Below are positions 29,548 through 38,880 of a stretch of DNA of 64,000 nucleotides, in pieces. The stretch is from Exiguobacterium sp. RIT594. Its GTDB lineage: Bacteria > Bacillota > Bacilli > Exiguobacteriales > Exiguobacteriaceae. The position numbers and the translations under genes were made by a program. Under the pieces are notes generated by a model. That model was given only the letters and a program-made list of their open reading frames with translations, did no database searches and was not told where the DNA came from. The DNA lies in contig NZ_QPKF01000005.1 in the NCBI RefSeq assembly GCF_003339585.1, forward strand, positions 62,001-126,000, given 5' to 3'. Every line of letters begins with the position of its first letter. Within the stretch, counting starts at the first letter, position 1.

Positions 29548-30756
29548 TCAAACGGTCTTCAGTTCTTCCGGACGCATCGGAGCATCCGGGAGTTCTCCCG
29601 TCAAAATATGATCGACGATTCGTTTTGTCGCCTGTCCGTCTTGATACGTGAAGAAACGGGCGGCAAAATCTTCAATCCGTTCCGGTTCGAACTGCCCTGC
29701 TTTGATCCAGGAAATGACGTCGTTGAATGACGAGACAATCGGTCCCGGCACAAAGGATTCATACGGGAAGTAAAAGTCACGTTCTTCCTTGTACGCGTTC
29801 AAATCATTCACGAGGAAGATGATTGGTTTCTTCAGTAAAGCAAACTCAAAAATAACGGAAGAATAATCAGTCACTAAAATATCCGCCACCTGCATCAAAT
29901 CATTGATGTCCGGATAATCCGTCATATCGATGATCTGGTTTGAAAATTCTGCCGGTACGACCGGACGGTTCAAGACAAACGGATGCATCCGTAACAGCAG
30001 GATATGATCCGGACCCAACTGTTCACGGAACTGATGGAAATCCAGTTCCTGATCGTAATGAGCCGTCGTTTGTCCATTTCCTCGGAATGTCGGTGCCAGT
30101 AAAATCAGCTTTTTCGACCGCCACTCCGGATACCGGTCATAGAGTTTATGCTCAATCTGAACTTGCCGCTCCCGGTTCAACAACTGGTCGGTCCGCGGAA
30201 CACCTAGCGGATGAATCCGGGTTGAATCCATCCCGAACGCTTCAGCAAACGGTGCGATGCAGGCTTCTCCGGAAACATACACGTTCGAATAGTTCCGGTG
30301 AATCGCCACCATCTTCAAGTAATCGTCATCCGGTGAATAGGACTTATCGAGGACACTATAGCCGAACTTCTTAAAGGCGCCGCAGGCATGCCATAACTGG
30401 ATGACTTCCGTCCCTTTGCGCAACGTCGAGACGTAGACAGGATAGTAATAGTCATCAATGATGAAGTATCGGGCCGTCGCCAGTTCGTATGTCGCCCGCA
30501 TCATATGAAAAACGTATTTGATTTGTCCAATCAGATTTTGTGGAAAACGTTTCAATAAAAAGACATATTGAAAACCGAGTTCACGACTTTCAAGTTCATC
30601 ATAAACGGCGCGGAAGTTATCGACGAGCTTATCCGAACGATAGGTCGCAAAGACAACTTTTTTGGTCTGTACCGGAAAGAACTTCGAGATCCAATACGTC
30701 ACGACAAGCAAATAGTGGACTGTTCGCCGCTGAATCAAACGTAATTTCTGTTTCAT
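29548..30756 (-). CDS. CDP-glycerol/ribitol phosphotransferase family protein (TagB/TarF-like)
   Basis: A 402-residue glycerophosphotransferase (PF04464) that transfers polyol phosphate onto lipid-linked teichoic acid precursors at the inner membrane face. Family motifs are VIQLWHACGAFKKFGYS, LAPTFRGNGQT, LRMHPF and TDYSSVIFEFALL. The N-terminal amphipathic segment should dock to the membrane. It is third in the operon after tarI and tarJ (31-base gap). Length (about 400) fits a priming enzyme such as TarB or TarF more than a TarL polymerase; which one is not determined. Confidence 0.85.
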   Translation of the reverse strand: MKQKLRLIQRRTVHYLLVVTYWISKFFPVQTKKVVFATYRSDKLVDNFRAVYDELESRELGFQYVFLLKRFPQNLIGQIKYVFHMMRATYELATARYFIIDDYYYPVYVSTLRKGTEVIQLWHACGAFKKFGYSVLDKSYSPDDDYLKMVAIHRNYSNVYVSGEACIAPFAEAFGMDSTRIHPLGVPRTDQLLNRERQVQIEHKLYDRYPEWRSKKLILLAPTFRGNGQTTAHYDQELDFHQFREQLGPDHILLLRMHPFVLNRPVVPAEFSNQIIDMTDYPDINDLMQVADILVTDYSSVIFEFALLKKPIIFLVNDLNAYKEERDFYFPYESFVPGPIVSSFNDVISWIKAGQFEPERIEDFAARFFTYQDGQATKRIVDHILTGELPDAPMRPEELKTV

Positions 30757-30787
30757 AACGTGATCCCTTCTCTTTCCACTTTCATTC

Positions 30788-31813
30788 TTACATGCACCAT
30801 TCCATGACGGTTTTACCGAAACGATTCGTCAAATCACTTTCAAATGCTTGATGAATATCTTCGATTTGTCGAATCTGGAAGACACCGGACACGAGATTCG
30901 ACAAATAGGCCGGAATATCCGGATACATTTGATACAATTCCATCGTCCGTGCGAAATCAGCCGGTGTACTCCGACTTGATCCGTAGACGCGTAATCCTTT
31001 TTCAAGAATCATCCGCGTATTGACGGCAACCGGTTCTTCGGAAACACCGAGCAGTGCCATCGTTCCTTCTGGAATGATGTAATCAATCATTTGATTGATC
31101 GCATACTGACTGCCGATTCCACCGACACATTCGAATCCGTGATTAAATGATACGCCGTCCGGAATTTGATCGATATGATACGTCTCATCAGCAAACGAGA
31201 AGTAATCGAGCTTCGATTGCGTTTTTCCGAAGACAAGCAATTTCGCTTCCGGATACAGTTTGCGTAACATCAGTGCTGTGATGAATCCGAGGTTCCCGTC
31301 TCCCCAGACACCGAATGTTTCACGGCGGCTGTGGGCAATCTGATCAAAACGTGTCATGGCATGAACAGATACACTGACCAGTTCCGTGAAGGCTGCGACT
31401 TCCGGATCAAGATCAGCCGGTACTTCGACAAGACGATCGGACTGAATGAAGACGTAATCCTGCATATATCCGTCATACCCGCTCGAGCGGAAACGGCTTG
31501 TCCGCAGATAGTTTTCCCCGATGATGTCATCTGTTTCCGACGGTGTGTTCGGAACCATCGCGACCAACGTGCCGATTTTAAACGTTCCGGACGGGTCATG
31601 TACCACCTTACCGATGCCTTCATGAATCATTGCCATCGGTAACTTCTTCGCCAATACTTCCGCACTGCGGCTGCCCGTAAAGTAACGTTGATCCGCGTGA
31701 CAAATCGATAGATACGTCGGACGAACGACGACCCGGCCTGAATTGAGTGACCGTTCGTCGTACGTCACCTCGATTTGGCGTGGCGCCACGAGTTGATAGA
31801 CTTGGTTAATCAT
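30788..31813 (-). CDS. tarJ: Ribulose-5-phosphate reductase TarJ
   Basis: A 341-residue medium-chain dehydrogenase that reduces D-ribulose 5-phosphate to D-ribitol 5-phosphate with NADPH, in concert with TarI. Zinc-ligand region [10 protein letters not shown] lies near residue 36 and the cofactor site [10 protein letters not shown] is central. It overlaps tarI by four bases (31810-31813), indicating translational coupling. The pair makes CDP-ribitol for wall teichoic acid. Confidence 0.9.
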   Translation of the reverse strand: MINQVYQLVAPRQIEVTYDERSLNSGRVVVRPTYLSICHADQRYFTGSRSAEVLAKKLPMAMIHEGIGKVVHDPSGTFKIGTLVAMVPNTPSETDDIIGENYLRTSRFRSSGYDGYMQDYVFIQSDRLVEVPADLDPEVAAFTELVSVSVHAMTRFDQIAHSRRETFGVWGDGNLGFITALMLRKLYPEAKLLVFGKTQSKLDYFSFADETYHIDQIPDGVSFNHGFECVGGIGSQYAINQMIDYIIPEGTMALLGVSEEPVAVNTRMILEKGLRVYGSSRSTPADFARTMELYQMYPDIPAYLSNLVSGVFQIRQIEDIHQAFESDLTNRFGKTVMEWCM

Positions 31814-32523
31814 TGGTGAATCCGCTCCTTCAAAATAGCATTGGCGATGCGAAGATCGTACGGCGTCGTTACTTTAATGTTGAACAACTCACCTGTGACG
31901 AGAGCTACCGCTTCCCCTTTAAGCAAGAGAATCTTACAGGCATCCGTCAAAATTGCCCGCTCATCGCTTGATAATGCTTCGTAATGATTTTTGAGTTTTG
32001 TGATTTGGAAACTTTGCGGCGTCTGTCCTTGATACATTTGATCGCGGACCGGAATATCGGAAATCGTTTTTCCGTCCGTTGAAGCGACGATCGTATCAAT
32101 CGCCGAGATGACAGTATCACATGCTCCGTATTCGAGTGCCGTTGAAATGTTTTCTTTGATGATCCGGTGTGTCAAGAACGGACGGACTGCATCGTGTGTA
32201 ACGATGACGTCTTCGTCTGTCAAACCGTTTTTATTTTCGATCCAGTTGATCGCCGCCATGATGGACTCGTTGCGGTCGCTTCCGCCTGCCGTGATGACAA
32301 TCCGCTCATCGGTTCCGATATATTTCTCGAGAATATCACGTGTATAATTGATCCAAGCCGTTGGGGTCACAATGATGATTTGATCAAAATCTTCGTGTAA
32401 AAGAAACTTTTCAACGGTATGCACGATAATCGGACGTTCTCCGATTGACAGGAATTGTTTCGGACGATCGACATTCCCCATTCTCGTTCCTTTTCCGCCT
32501 GCTAAGATTGCTGCATAAATCAT
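31810..32523 (-). CDS. tarI: Ribitol-5-phosphate cytidylyltransferase TarI
   Basis: A 237-residue IspD/TarI-type nucleotidyltransferase that makes CDP-ribitol from CTP and ribitol 5-phosphate. [16 protein letters not shown] with RPKQFL is the nucleotide-binding signature, and THDAVRPFL the metal/product site. I place the start at 32523 to match the family, although there is no good ribosome binding site; a frame from 32544 adds seven residues. The leader contains a hairpin (GACCCAT...ATGGGTC) that ends six codons upstream of the ATG and may affect translation. Confidence 0.9.
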   Translation of the reverse strand: MIYAAILAGGKGTRMGNVDRPKQFLSIGERPIIVHTVEKFLLHEDFDQIIIVTPTAWINYTRDILEKYIGTDERIVITAGGSDRNESIMAAINWIENKNGLTDEDVIVTHDAVRPFLTHRIIKENISTALEYGACDTVISAIDTIVASTDGKTISDIPVRDQMYQGQTPQSFQITKLKNHYEALSSDERAILTDACKILLLKGEAVALVTGELFNIKVTTPYDLRIANAILKERIHQ

Positions 32524-32830
32524 CTTGTATCGCAAAGGACCCATCCATAGATAATGGCGCTGTCATGGGTCGCTCTGCTTCCCTCCCTTAATAAAAAAAG
32601 TTTTTTGTTTCCACTTACCAGCGATGTGGGTATGTTTAAAAAATATGATCTTTTTTCAATGACTCTATCCACCAAAAGCAAAAAAAATAGACAAAGTTCT
32701 ATTTTTTTTGTTTCGTCACGATATAATGATGGGTGATTTCTAATATCACTATACTATGTTCGTGATGATTTTAAAAATCTGTCATTGTTGTGTAAATGCA
32801 TTGTAATCATTTAAGCGAGGAGAGATTGTT
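32524..32830. other. Divergent regulatory region of the tar genes
   Basis: This 307-base gap separates tarI (left) from the TarL-like gene (right). It contains the GACCCAT/ATGGGTC hairpin in the tarI leader (about 32539-32573), the symmetric A/T palindrome at 32679-32710, and a perfect TATAAT at 32722-32727 without a matching -35. No coding frame in it looks real. Confidence 0.5.
32679..32710. repeat. Symmetric A/T palindrome between divergent tar genes
   Basis: CAAAAAAAATAGA and TCTATTTTTTTTG form a perfect 13-base inverted repeat around CAAAGT. Read from either strand it is a short hairpin flanked by an A8 and a T8 run, that is, a two-way intrinsic-terminator shape in a region where both genes point away. 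Confidence 0.75.
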
Positions 32831-34597
32831 TTGACAGAAGAAACACAGATGCCGACATTACAGGCACACGTTAACTATCTAGAACTGGCGGGAACCAAAT
32901 TCCGCTTCGAGGCACGTCTTTTCGGATTAACTGATTTCCTTCAGGCCGAACAGCTACTTTTTGAGAATCCTGCCGCTCCTGAAGACACAGAAGAAACACA
33001 ACCGGAAGATGGATACATCCAGTCCGAAGCACCGGCGGAACCGATTCCTTTAGAACGGGCCATTATTTTCCGCAATAAACGGAACAAGCGGACATTCATT
33101 CTCCGTTTCCCGTTCGAAGGTGACTGGACAGAAGAAACATTCAGCGGTGAGCTCGATCTCAATCACCTGACTCCGACCGGACGTCCGCTCCCAATGGGTT
33201 ACTTTGATGCTTTCTTCGGAATCGTCCAAGGGAAGTCCATTTTACATGAAGCACCATTTGGAGATACACGTTCCTTGATTCCGGTCATTTATCGTGTTGA
33301 CACAAAACATAGCAACGTCCTGCTCAAACTTGAATATGAACTGGTCGTCCAGTATTCAGAATACAGCAATACCCTAGGTTTCCATTCCCTTAAGCAGGGA
33401 GAGACGAAACGTTTTATCAGCTTGATTGAAAAATTCAATAAATCAAAGAAGAAATGGCGGAAACGCGCGTTCAAATTCCGTCGTTTTACATTCAAGAGCA
33501 TTTACAATGTCACGAAGTGGACGCAACCGATTCAAGACAACAAAGTTGTTTTTGCTTCTGACTCGCGAAGTGACGTCAGCGGAAACTTCGCCTATATCTT
33601 AAACGAAATCGAACGCCGAGATTTAAACCTCGACGTGAAGACGTTCTTCAAACCGAACTTACAGTCCCGCCGTGATTGGCGCGACAAATTCACGTTGCCT
33701 TACCACCTCGCGACGGCGAAAACAATTTTAGTCGATGATTTTTATCCGATGATTTATCCGCTCAACATCCGCAAAGGAAGCGACCTTGTCCAGGTCTGGC
33801 ATGCTGTCGGAGCTTTCAAGACTTTCGGATACAGCCGTCTCGGCAAGCCGGGTGGTCCAAGTGCCAACTCGCTCAGCCATCGGAATTACACGAAAGCCAT
33901 CGTCAGCTCGCATAACGTCGCCCGTCATTACGCGGAAGGATTCGGCTTACGGGAAGATCAAGTCATCGCAACCGGGATTCCACGGACAGACATGTTCTTT
34001 GATCAAACTTATATCGCCGACGCCAAAGAACGGATTTATGAAGAATACCCTGTTTTCAAGACCAAAAAAGTTATCATGTTCGCTCCGACTTTCCGTGGGA
34101 ACGGCGCTAAAAGTGCCCATTATGACTTCAGTCAACTTGATTTGGACGCTTTATACGAAGCGTTCCATGAAGACTATGTCTTCGTCTTGAAGATGCATCC
34201 GTTCGTCCGCCGCCGGATGGAGATTCCGGAAGTCTATGCTGACTTCTTCCTCGACTTGACGGATCACCGGGAAATCAACGAATTATTGTTCGTCTCTGAT
34301 ATTTTGATTACCGATTATTCATCGACGTGTTTTGAATTTTCACTGCTCGACCGCCCGATGTTATTCTTCGCCTACGATTTAGAAGATTACATCTCAAAAC
34401 GCGACTTCTACTATGACTTTGAAGAATTCGTGCCGGGACCAATCGTCCGTACCTCGGAAGAGTTGATTGAACGGATTAAGAACGAAGATTTCGAGATGCA
34501 GAACGTCAAAGCCTTTGCGGAATACTTCTTCGAGCATCAGGACGGAAAGTCGAGCCAGCGTTTCGTCGATCAAATCATCCTTGGAGAAAATAAATGA
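32831..34597 (+). CDS. TarL-like polyol phosphate polymerase
   Basis: A 588-residue CDP-glycerol/CDP-ribitol phosphotransferase. The N-terminal 230 residues are a beta-rich accessory domain seen in long TarL/TagF enzymes; the C-terminal domain has VQVWHAVGAFKTFGYS, FAPTFRGNGAKS, LKMHPFV and TDYSSTCFEFSLL. It should extend the wall teichoic acid chain using CDP-ribitol supplied by TarI/TarJ, which are divergently encoded. It starts with TTG after GGAGAGA. A four-base overlap joins it to the acyltransferase gene downstream. Confidence 0.85.
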   Translation: MTEETQMPTLQAHVNYLELAGTKFRFEARLFGLTDFLQAEQLLFENPAAPEDTEETQPEDGYIQSEAPAEPIPLERAIIFRNKRNKRTFILRFPFEGDWTEETFSGELDLNHLTPTGRPLPMGYFDAFFGIVQGKSILHEAPFGDTRSLIPVIYRVDTKHSNVLLKLEYELVVQYSEYSNTLGFHSLKQGETKRFISLIEKFNKSKKKWRKRAFKFRRFTFKSIYNVTKWTQPIQDNKVVFASDSRSDVSGNFAYILNEIERRDLNLDVKTFFKPNLQSRRDWRDKFTLPYHLATAKTILVDDFYPMIYPLNIRKGSDLVQVWHAVGAFKTFGYSRLGKPGGPSANSLSHRNYTKAIVSSHNVARHYAEGFGLREDQVIATGIPRTDMFFDQTYIADAKERIYEEYPVFKTKKVIMFAPTFRGNGAKSAHYDFSQLDLDALYEAFHEDYVFVLKMHPFVRRRMEIPEVYADFFLDLTDHREINELLFVSDILITDYSSTCFEFSLLDRPMLFFAYDLEDYISKRDFYYDFEEFVPGPIVRTSEELIERIKNEDFEMQNVKAFAEYFFEHQDGKSSQRFVDQIILGENK

Positions 34598-35652
34598 ATC
34601 CAACACCAAAACCAATGACCTTTTCCTATGATCATTGGCTCGGGAACTACAAAGTGCTACTGATTTTCATGGTCGTGTTCGGACACCTGATTGAAACGTT
34701 CCGTAATCTTGATGGAAACAATCCGGTCCAAATCGTCTACAACATCATTTATTTACTGCACATGCCGGCCTTCATCTTCATGAGCGGATACTTTTTCAAG
34801 GAAGTCAGACCCAAACGAATCATTTCGTTTGTCGTCCTGTATTTCATCTGGCAATCGATTCATGAAGTCTATCTCGCTTATGTTAATGAAAAGACAGTCG
34901 ATGGATTAGTGGATGGTCTCCTGCATCCGCTTGTTCCAAGCTGGACGCTCTGGTATCTGCTCGGGATCATCATTTGGCAGATCGTGACGCCGGGATTCCT
35001 GGCCTTGCGTTATCCGTTGTTGATCAGTATTGCGTTTGCTTTGCTGATCAACGCCAATCCGGGATCCATCACGAACTTCCTGTCCTTACAAAAAGTTATC
35101 AGTTTTTATCCGTTCTTCTTGATGGGATATCTCGTCAAAGAATGGGGATGGCTCGCAGACGGACGGATTCGTGACCGGATGACGTCCCCCATCGGTCGTT
35201 TGACCGGATTACTCGTTTCTGTTTCCATCGCCATCGCGATGGCCGTTTGGACAAAAAACGGATTTGATACGGTCTGGTTGTTCTACCGGGACACGTACGG
35301 CGAATTTGATGTCCCGGTACTCAAAGGCGCATTAATTCAGCTCTTTTTGTACGCGGTCAGTACGGTGATGATTTTCTCTGTATTAATGATGATTCCACAC
35401 CGTTCCTTCGGTGATCGGTTTGATCAAATCGGGATTCAGACGTTGGCGATTTATCTGTTACATTCGTTCATCGTCCGGTTGTTTCGGGATTCGGTTCCAC
35501 CATGGATTGCTGAATCATCAGTTCTATTGATCGGTTCATCCTTCTTGCTTGCGCTGTTCTTCGTTTGGATTTTATCGAGTCTTCCGGTTGTTCGACTGTT
35601 TCGACCGTTGTTATCTCCAAACGTCAACTGGCTATTCAAGAAAACACCGTAA
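34594..35652 (+). CDS. Membrane acyltransferase (acyltransferase-3 family)
   Basis: A 352-residue protein with about ten membrane helices. It opens with DHWLGNYKVLLIFMVVFGHLIE, where the invariant His of the acyltransferase-3 family (fucose 4-O-acetylase branch) lies in VFGH. The ATG at 34594 overlaps the TarL-like stop by four bases, so it is made with the polymerase. O-acylation of the teichoic acid or another wall polymer is the natural inference but is not shown by sequence. Confidence 0.82.
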   Translation: MNPTPKPMTFSYDHWLGNYKVLLIFMVVFGHLIETFRNLDGNNPVQIVYNIIYLLHMPAFIFMSGYFFKEVRPKRIISFVVLYFIWQSIHEVYLAYVNEKTVDGLVDGLLHPLVPSWTLWYLLGIIIWQIVTPGFLALRYPLLISIAFALLINANPGSITNFLSLQKVISFYPFFLMGYLVKEWGWLADGRIRDRMTSPIGRLTGLLVSVSIAIAMAVWTKNGFDTVWLFYRDTYGEFDVPVLKGALIQLFLYAVSTVMIFSVLMMIPHRSFGDRFDQIGIQTLAIYLLHSFIVRLFRDSVPPWIAESSVLLIGSSFLLALFFVWILSSLPVVRLFRPLLSPNVNWLFKKTP

Positions 35653-35681
35653 ACTTTTCTTCACAAAAAGCACCTGATGCC

Positions 35682-35718
35682 AGGACCAGATCTCGCTTCT
35701 TGAGATCTGGTCCTTTTT
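35682..35718 (+). terminator. Terminator of the tarL-like operon
   Basis: AGGACCAGATCTC / GAGATCTGGTCCT stem, then TTTT. Confidence 0.9.
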
Positions 35719-35820
35719 GTATCGGTACGATAAAATTGACAGGATCTTTGCCTTGAAACTAAGATAGTAGAGGTTGCTACAATAAACGCTTACACAAGCG
35801 TGCAGAAAGAAGGGATCCCC

Positions 35821-37017
35821 TTGCAAGCGGATCAACGTAAAAAATTAACGGTCCTGATGATTAATATGTTCATCGCCGTCGGGAGCTTCGGGATCATCAT
35901 TCCGATTCTGCCCGCTTATCTAGCCTCAATCGGTCAAGGTGGTACAGCTGCCGGTTTGATGATCGCCATCTTTGCCGGAGCCCAGCTCGTCATGTCACCG
36001 GTTGCCGGAAAATGGGCTGACCAGTACGGTCGCCGCAAGATGATCATCTACGGTTTGATTGGATTGACGTTATCGATGTTCGTCTTTTATTTCTCGAACT
36101 CGGTTACGATTCTTTACATCTCACGGGCCATCGGCGGTGTCGGTGCGGCGCTTCTGATTCCGGCGATTTTTGCTTACGTCGCGGATATCACGACGATGGA
36201 TCAGCGGGCAAAAGGAAACAGTTATGTGTCTGCTGCCATGTCACTCGGAATCGTCATCGGTCCCGGGATCGGCGGCTTCCTCGCCGAGTTCGATCTGAAG
36301 TTGCCGTTACTTGTTTCGGCACTCGTCTCACTTCTAGCCGTCTTATTCAGTGTCATTCTTCTTCAAGAAAGTGACGTCCATGACGCGACGGCGATGGCGC
36401 CTGATGAAGGGTCAATGTGGAGCAAGCTCGGCGCGTCGTTCCATAAACCGTACTTCGTCCCGCTCATCATCACACTGGTCATGAGTTTTGGTTTGATGGC
36501 ATATGAATCCGTTCTCGGTCTGTTCGTCGACAATCAATTTGGGGCCTCTCCAAAAGACATCGCCATCATGGTGACGTCGACCGGAATCATCAGTGTCATC
36601 GCTCAGATTTTCGTCGTCGATAAACTGTCCCGCAGTCTCGGCGAAGGCAAAGTCTTGAACATCTTCCTGTTGATCGCGACGCTTGGCTTCTTGTTGTCAC
36701 TCCTGACAGCAAGTTACGGCGGCTTCTTCGCCGTCACACTCGTCATCTTCCTTGCGACGTCGATCCTGCGTCCTGTTTTGAACACGATGATTTCAAAACT
36801 CGCCGGAAACGAACAAGGATTTGCGATGGGGATGAACAACGCCTACATGAGCATCGGAAACGTCCTCGGTCCGACACTGGCCGGACTGTTATATGATGTC
36901 AACATTCTTTACCCGTTCATGCTTGGACTTGTGTTCCTGGCCGTGACGTTGATTGGTTCTGTCATCTGGCAACGCCGCCAATCCCGGCTGATCAAAAAAA
37001 TCGAACAAACGTCTTAA
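35821..37017 (+). CDS. MFS drug:proton antiporter (NorA/DHA1-like)
   Basis: A 398-residue, 12-helix MFS protein. The loop 2-3 motif A is GKWADQYGRRKM, and motif C (SLGIVIGPGIGGFLAE) marks an exporter. It resembles NorA/Bmr/Blt-type multidrug pumps. TTG at 35821 has AAGAAGGGA upstream and is preferred to the GTG seven codons earlier, which precedes that site. It is monocistronic with a strong terminator. Confidence 0.87.
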   Translation: MQADQRKKLTVLMINMFIAVGSFGIIIPILPAYLASIGQGGTAAGLMIAIFAGAQLVMSPVAGKWADQYGRRKMIIYGLIGLTLSMFVFYFSNSVTILYISRAIGGVGAALLIPAIFAYVADITTMDQRAKGNSYVSAAMSLGIVIGPGIGGFLAEFDLKLPLLVSALVSLLAVLFSVILLQESDVHDATAMAPDEGSMWSKLGASFHKPYFVPLIITLVMSFGLMAYESVLGLFVDNQFGASPKDIAIMVTSTGIISVIAQIFVVDKLSRSLGEGKVLNIFLLIATLGFLLSLLTASYGGFFAVTLVIFLATSILRPVLNTMISKLAGNEQGFAMGMNNAYMSIGNVLGPTLAGLLYDVNILYPFMLGLVFLAVTLIGSVIWQRRQSRLIKKIEQTS

Positions 37018-37025
37018 TACCAGAC

Positions 37026-37075
37026 AAAAAGCAACTTGCTTCCGGATGTACTACTGGAAGCAAGTTGCTTTTTTT
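37026..37075. terminator. Bidirectional terminator MFS / DM13 genes
   Basis: AAAAAGCAACTTGCTTCC / GGAAGCAAGTTGCTTTTTTT, an 18-base arm inverted repeat between convergent genes; the T-run overlaps the DM13 stop codon. Confidence 0.9.
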
Positions 37076-37607
37076 ATTGGCTGGTTGTTTTTAAATCCCC
37101 CGTGCCAAAATCAGCGTCAAAGGCCCGACACCAAATGACGACACGGCTGTGTTTCATCAAGTCCACTTCTTTCGGGAGGACGTAGTTTTGGTCTCCCTGA
37201 TTCCCTTTTAGCGCTCCGAGCCGAATCCCGTCTGCTGTCTTCTTCCCCGGCTCCACCAAGTAAACAAACAAGTCCGGTCCGTTCGTCGTTTGAAAATCTT
37301 CGAACCGCAGATATAACGCATCATTTGCCGTTACCGTTTTAATTTTTCCGGACGTTTGATAATTTTTTTCACCGTCCACGAACGTTCCGGAGAAGTCAGC
37401 CGGTGCTTCTTCGGGAGCCGGCGTTGTAGGTTCCGACTGATCCGTCCCGGATGCTGGTGTCTCATCTTCTTGTTCTACCGTCGAAGAACTCGGCGGTAAC
37501 TCTTCATCCACGGCTTGATTCAAGAACAGCGGCGACACGAGCCACCAACTCAACACCAGTACACAGACAACCACGATCGCCAATATGATTTTTGATCCGT
37601 TTCGCAC
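37074..37607 (-). CDS. Membrane-anchored DM13 domain protein
   Basis: About 177 residues: an N-terminal helix (IILAIVVVCVLVLSWWLVSPLF) anchors the protein outside the cell, a 50-residue Ser/Thr/Pro/Glu-rich linker follows, and the C-terminal 90 residues (GTFVDGEKNYQTSGKIK ... GPDLFVYL ... VVIWCRAF) match the DM13 domain, thought to bind redox cofactors and found on extracytoplasmic proteins. GTG at 37607 sits well behind GGAGG; the GTG at 37616 is an alternative. Its partner is unknown. Confidence 0.8.
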   Translation of the reverse strand: MRNGSKIILAIVVVCVLVLSWWLVSPLFLNQAVDEELPPSSSTVEQEDETPASGTDQSEPTTPAPEEAPADFSGTFVDGEKNYQTSGKIKTVTANDALYLRFEDFQTTNGPDLFVYLVEPGKKTADGIRLGALKGNQGDQNYVLPKEVDLMKHSRVVIWCRAFDADFGTGDLKTTSQ

Positions 37608-37647
37608 CGTCTCCACTCCTCCGCCTGAAGAACTTCCGATCGTCCAT

Positions 37648-38100
37648 TTAGCCGTATTGTTTTTGATGATCTTTCTTTAACGCTAAATATTCTTCATCTG
37701 CCCGGATCAAATCCCACTTTTCCTGAAAAATCTCAGCTGACTTGGCTTTTTCGGGATCGATTTCCCGGTTGTTCAACTCACCGGTCTCTTTATTTTTGTA
37801 CTTCCGTCCACCCTTATAGTTCGTATAACGGCGTGCCCGCGTATGCCCCATTTGGATGAACTTCCGCGCCATATCCATTCCGACGAAGTCTCCCGCTTCT
37901 TTATAGTCGAGGTACATCTGATAGATTTTTTCGGAAGATTCCTTCGCAATTTCCGGTGTCTTGAACCGCCAGTGCGGCAGGATTTCCCCTTTATACGGTT
38001 CGACGAGCAACACACCCTGTTCGCCCCGGCCGACCCGGTATTTTTCCGGTTCCTTCCGAAAATCCGTCGTCTTGAAGTCCAAATCGTAATCAAATGCCAT
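37648..38100 (-). CDS. DUF4385 family protein
   Basis: A 150-residue soluble, charged protein: MAFDYDLDFKTTDFRKEPEKYRVGRGEQGVLL at the start and HTRARRYTNYKGGRKY in the middle fit the DUF4385 family, whose function is unknown. The ATG at 38100 follows GGAGGCGG; a GTG two codons upstream is possible. It is 45 bases downstream of the TetR gene on the same strand and may be co-transcribed with it, but a role in kynurenine metabolism is not implied. Confidence 0.78.
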   Translation of the reverse strand: MAFDYDLDFKTTDFRKEPEKYRVGRGEQGVLLVEPYKGEILPHWRFKTPEIAKESSEKIYQMYLDYKEAGDFVGMDMARKFIQMGHTRARRYTNYKGGRKYKNKETGELNNREIDPEKAKSAEIFQEKWDLIRADEEYLALKKDHQKQYG

Positions 38101-38145
38101 CTTCACCGCCTCCTTCTATTGAAAGATTCCCGGGAACGTCCGGCT

Positions 38146-38772
38146 TTAATCGTGTGGATACAGTCCGGTCGTATAGACCGCCGTCAATGTCTCGGCGATT
38201 TCTTCAATCGTCGCCGTCGTCTCTTCCCGGACGACTTCGAACAAATACATTTCATTGGCGAAAAACCAGCCGCGGGCGACGAGTGTCGGATTCAAGTCCG
38301 GACGCGCCAGTCCCGCCGCTTGCGCATAGTGAATATCACGACTGATCCGTTCAATGAAGCGCTCGCGAATCTGTTTCCACTTCGTCCGGATGACATAGGA
38401 TACCCCGATTGCCTGCTCGACGACCCGGAGCATCTCCCGTTCCTGTTCCGCAAGCTGTAAAAACGCCGTTGCCTGCTGCTCGATTTGCTTTTTGGCCTCT
38501 TCAGCTGTTCCGGGCTCAAACGGCTGTTCCGCTACTTGATGGAAACGATCCATGACGTCTTCCATCAGGACAATCAGCAGTTCATCTTTTCCTTCAAAAT
38601 GGACATATGCCGTTCCATAGCCGACACCCGCCCGTTTGATGATTTGTGAAATCGTCGTTGTCTGAAAGTCATTTTCAAGAAAGACAGCCCGTGCTGCGAC
38701 AAGCAGTTTTTCCCGGGTCCGGACTGTCCGCAAATGCCGTTTGTCCATTTTGGATTCATCTGATTTCATCAT
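38146..38772 (-). CDS. TetR family regulator, likely of the kyn operon
   Basis: About 208 residues. REKLLVAARAVFLENDFQTTTISQIIKRAGVGYGTAYVHFEGKDEL is a TetR_N helix-turn-helix; the rest is a helical ligand domain. It is divergent from kynU with a 15-base perfect palindrome between them (38809-38823), so it probably represses the kyn operon and itself, perhaps released by kynurenine or another pathway intermediate. Starts at 38772 or 38769 (ATGATG) after GGAGAGGTGG. Confidence 0.88.
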   Translation of the reverse strand: MMKSDESKMDKRHLRTVRTREKLLVAARAVFLENDFQTTTISQIIKRAGVGYGTAYVHFEGKDELLIVLMEDVMDRFHQVAEQPFEPGTAEEAKKQIEQQATAFLQLAEQEREMLRVVEQAIGVSYVIRTKWKQIRERFIERISRDIHYAQAAGLARPDLNPTLVARGWFFANEMYLFEVVREETTATIEEIAETLTAVYTTGLYPHD

Positions 38773-38808
38773 AATCAACCACCTCTCCTGATTCTCTATC
38801 CGATAATA

Positions 38809-38823
38809 TTGACACAGTGTCAA
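38809..38823. promoter_or_regulatory. Palindromic operator between TetR and kynU
   Basis: TTGACACAGTGTCAA is a perfect inverted repeat with a single central base. Each arm contains a TTGACA -35 hexamer, one pointing each way, so a bound TetR dimer would block both promoters. On the minus strand GATAGA follows at 17 bases as a possible -10. Confidence 0.75.
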
Positions 38824-38880
38824 TTTGTTTGCTACGCTTTTCTCAAAATTGATTACTGATTCATTTAAGGAGGAACCGAC

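Noticed and set aside
32722-32727. Perfect TATAAT as the promoter of the TarL-like gene
   Set aside because: No -35 at 16-18 bases; the region upstream is the A/T palindrome. It remains only a possibility.
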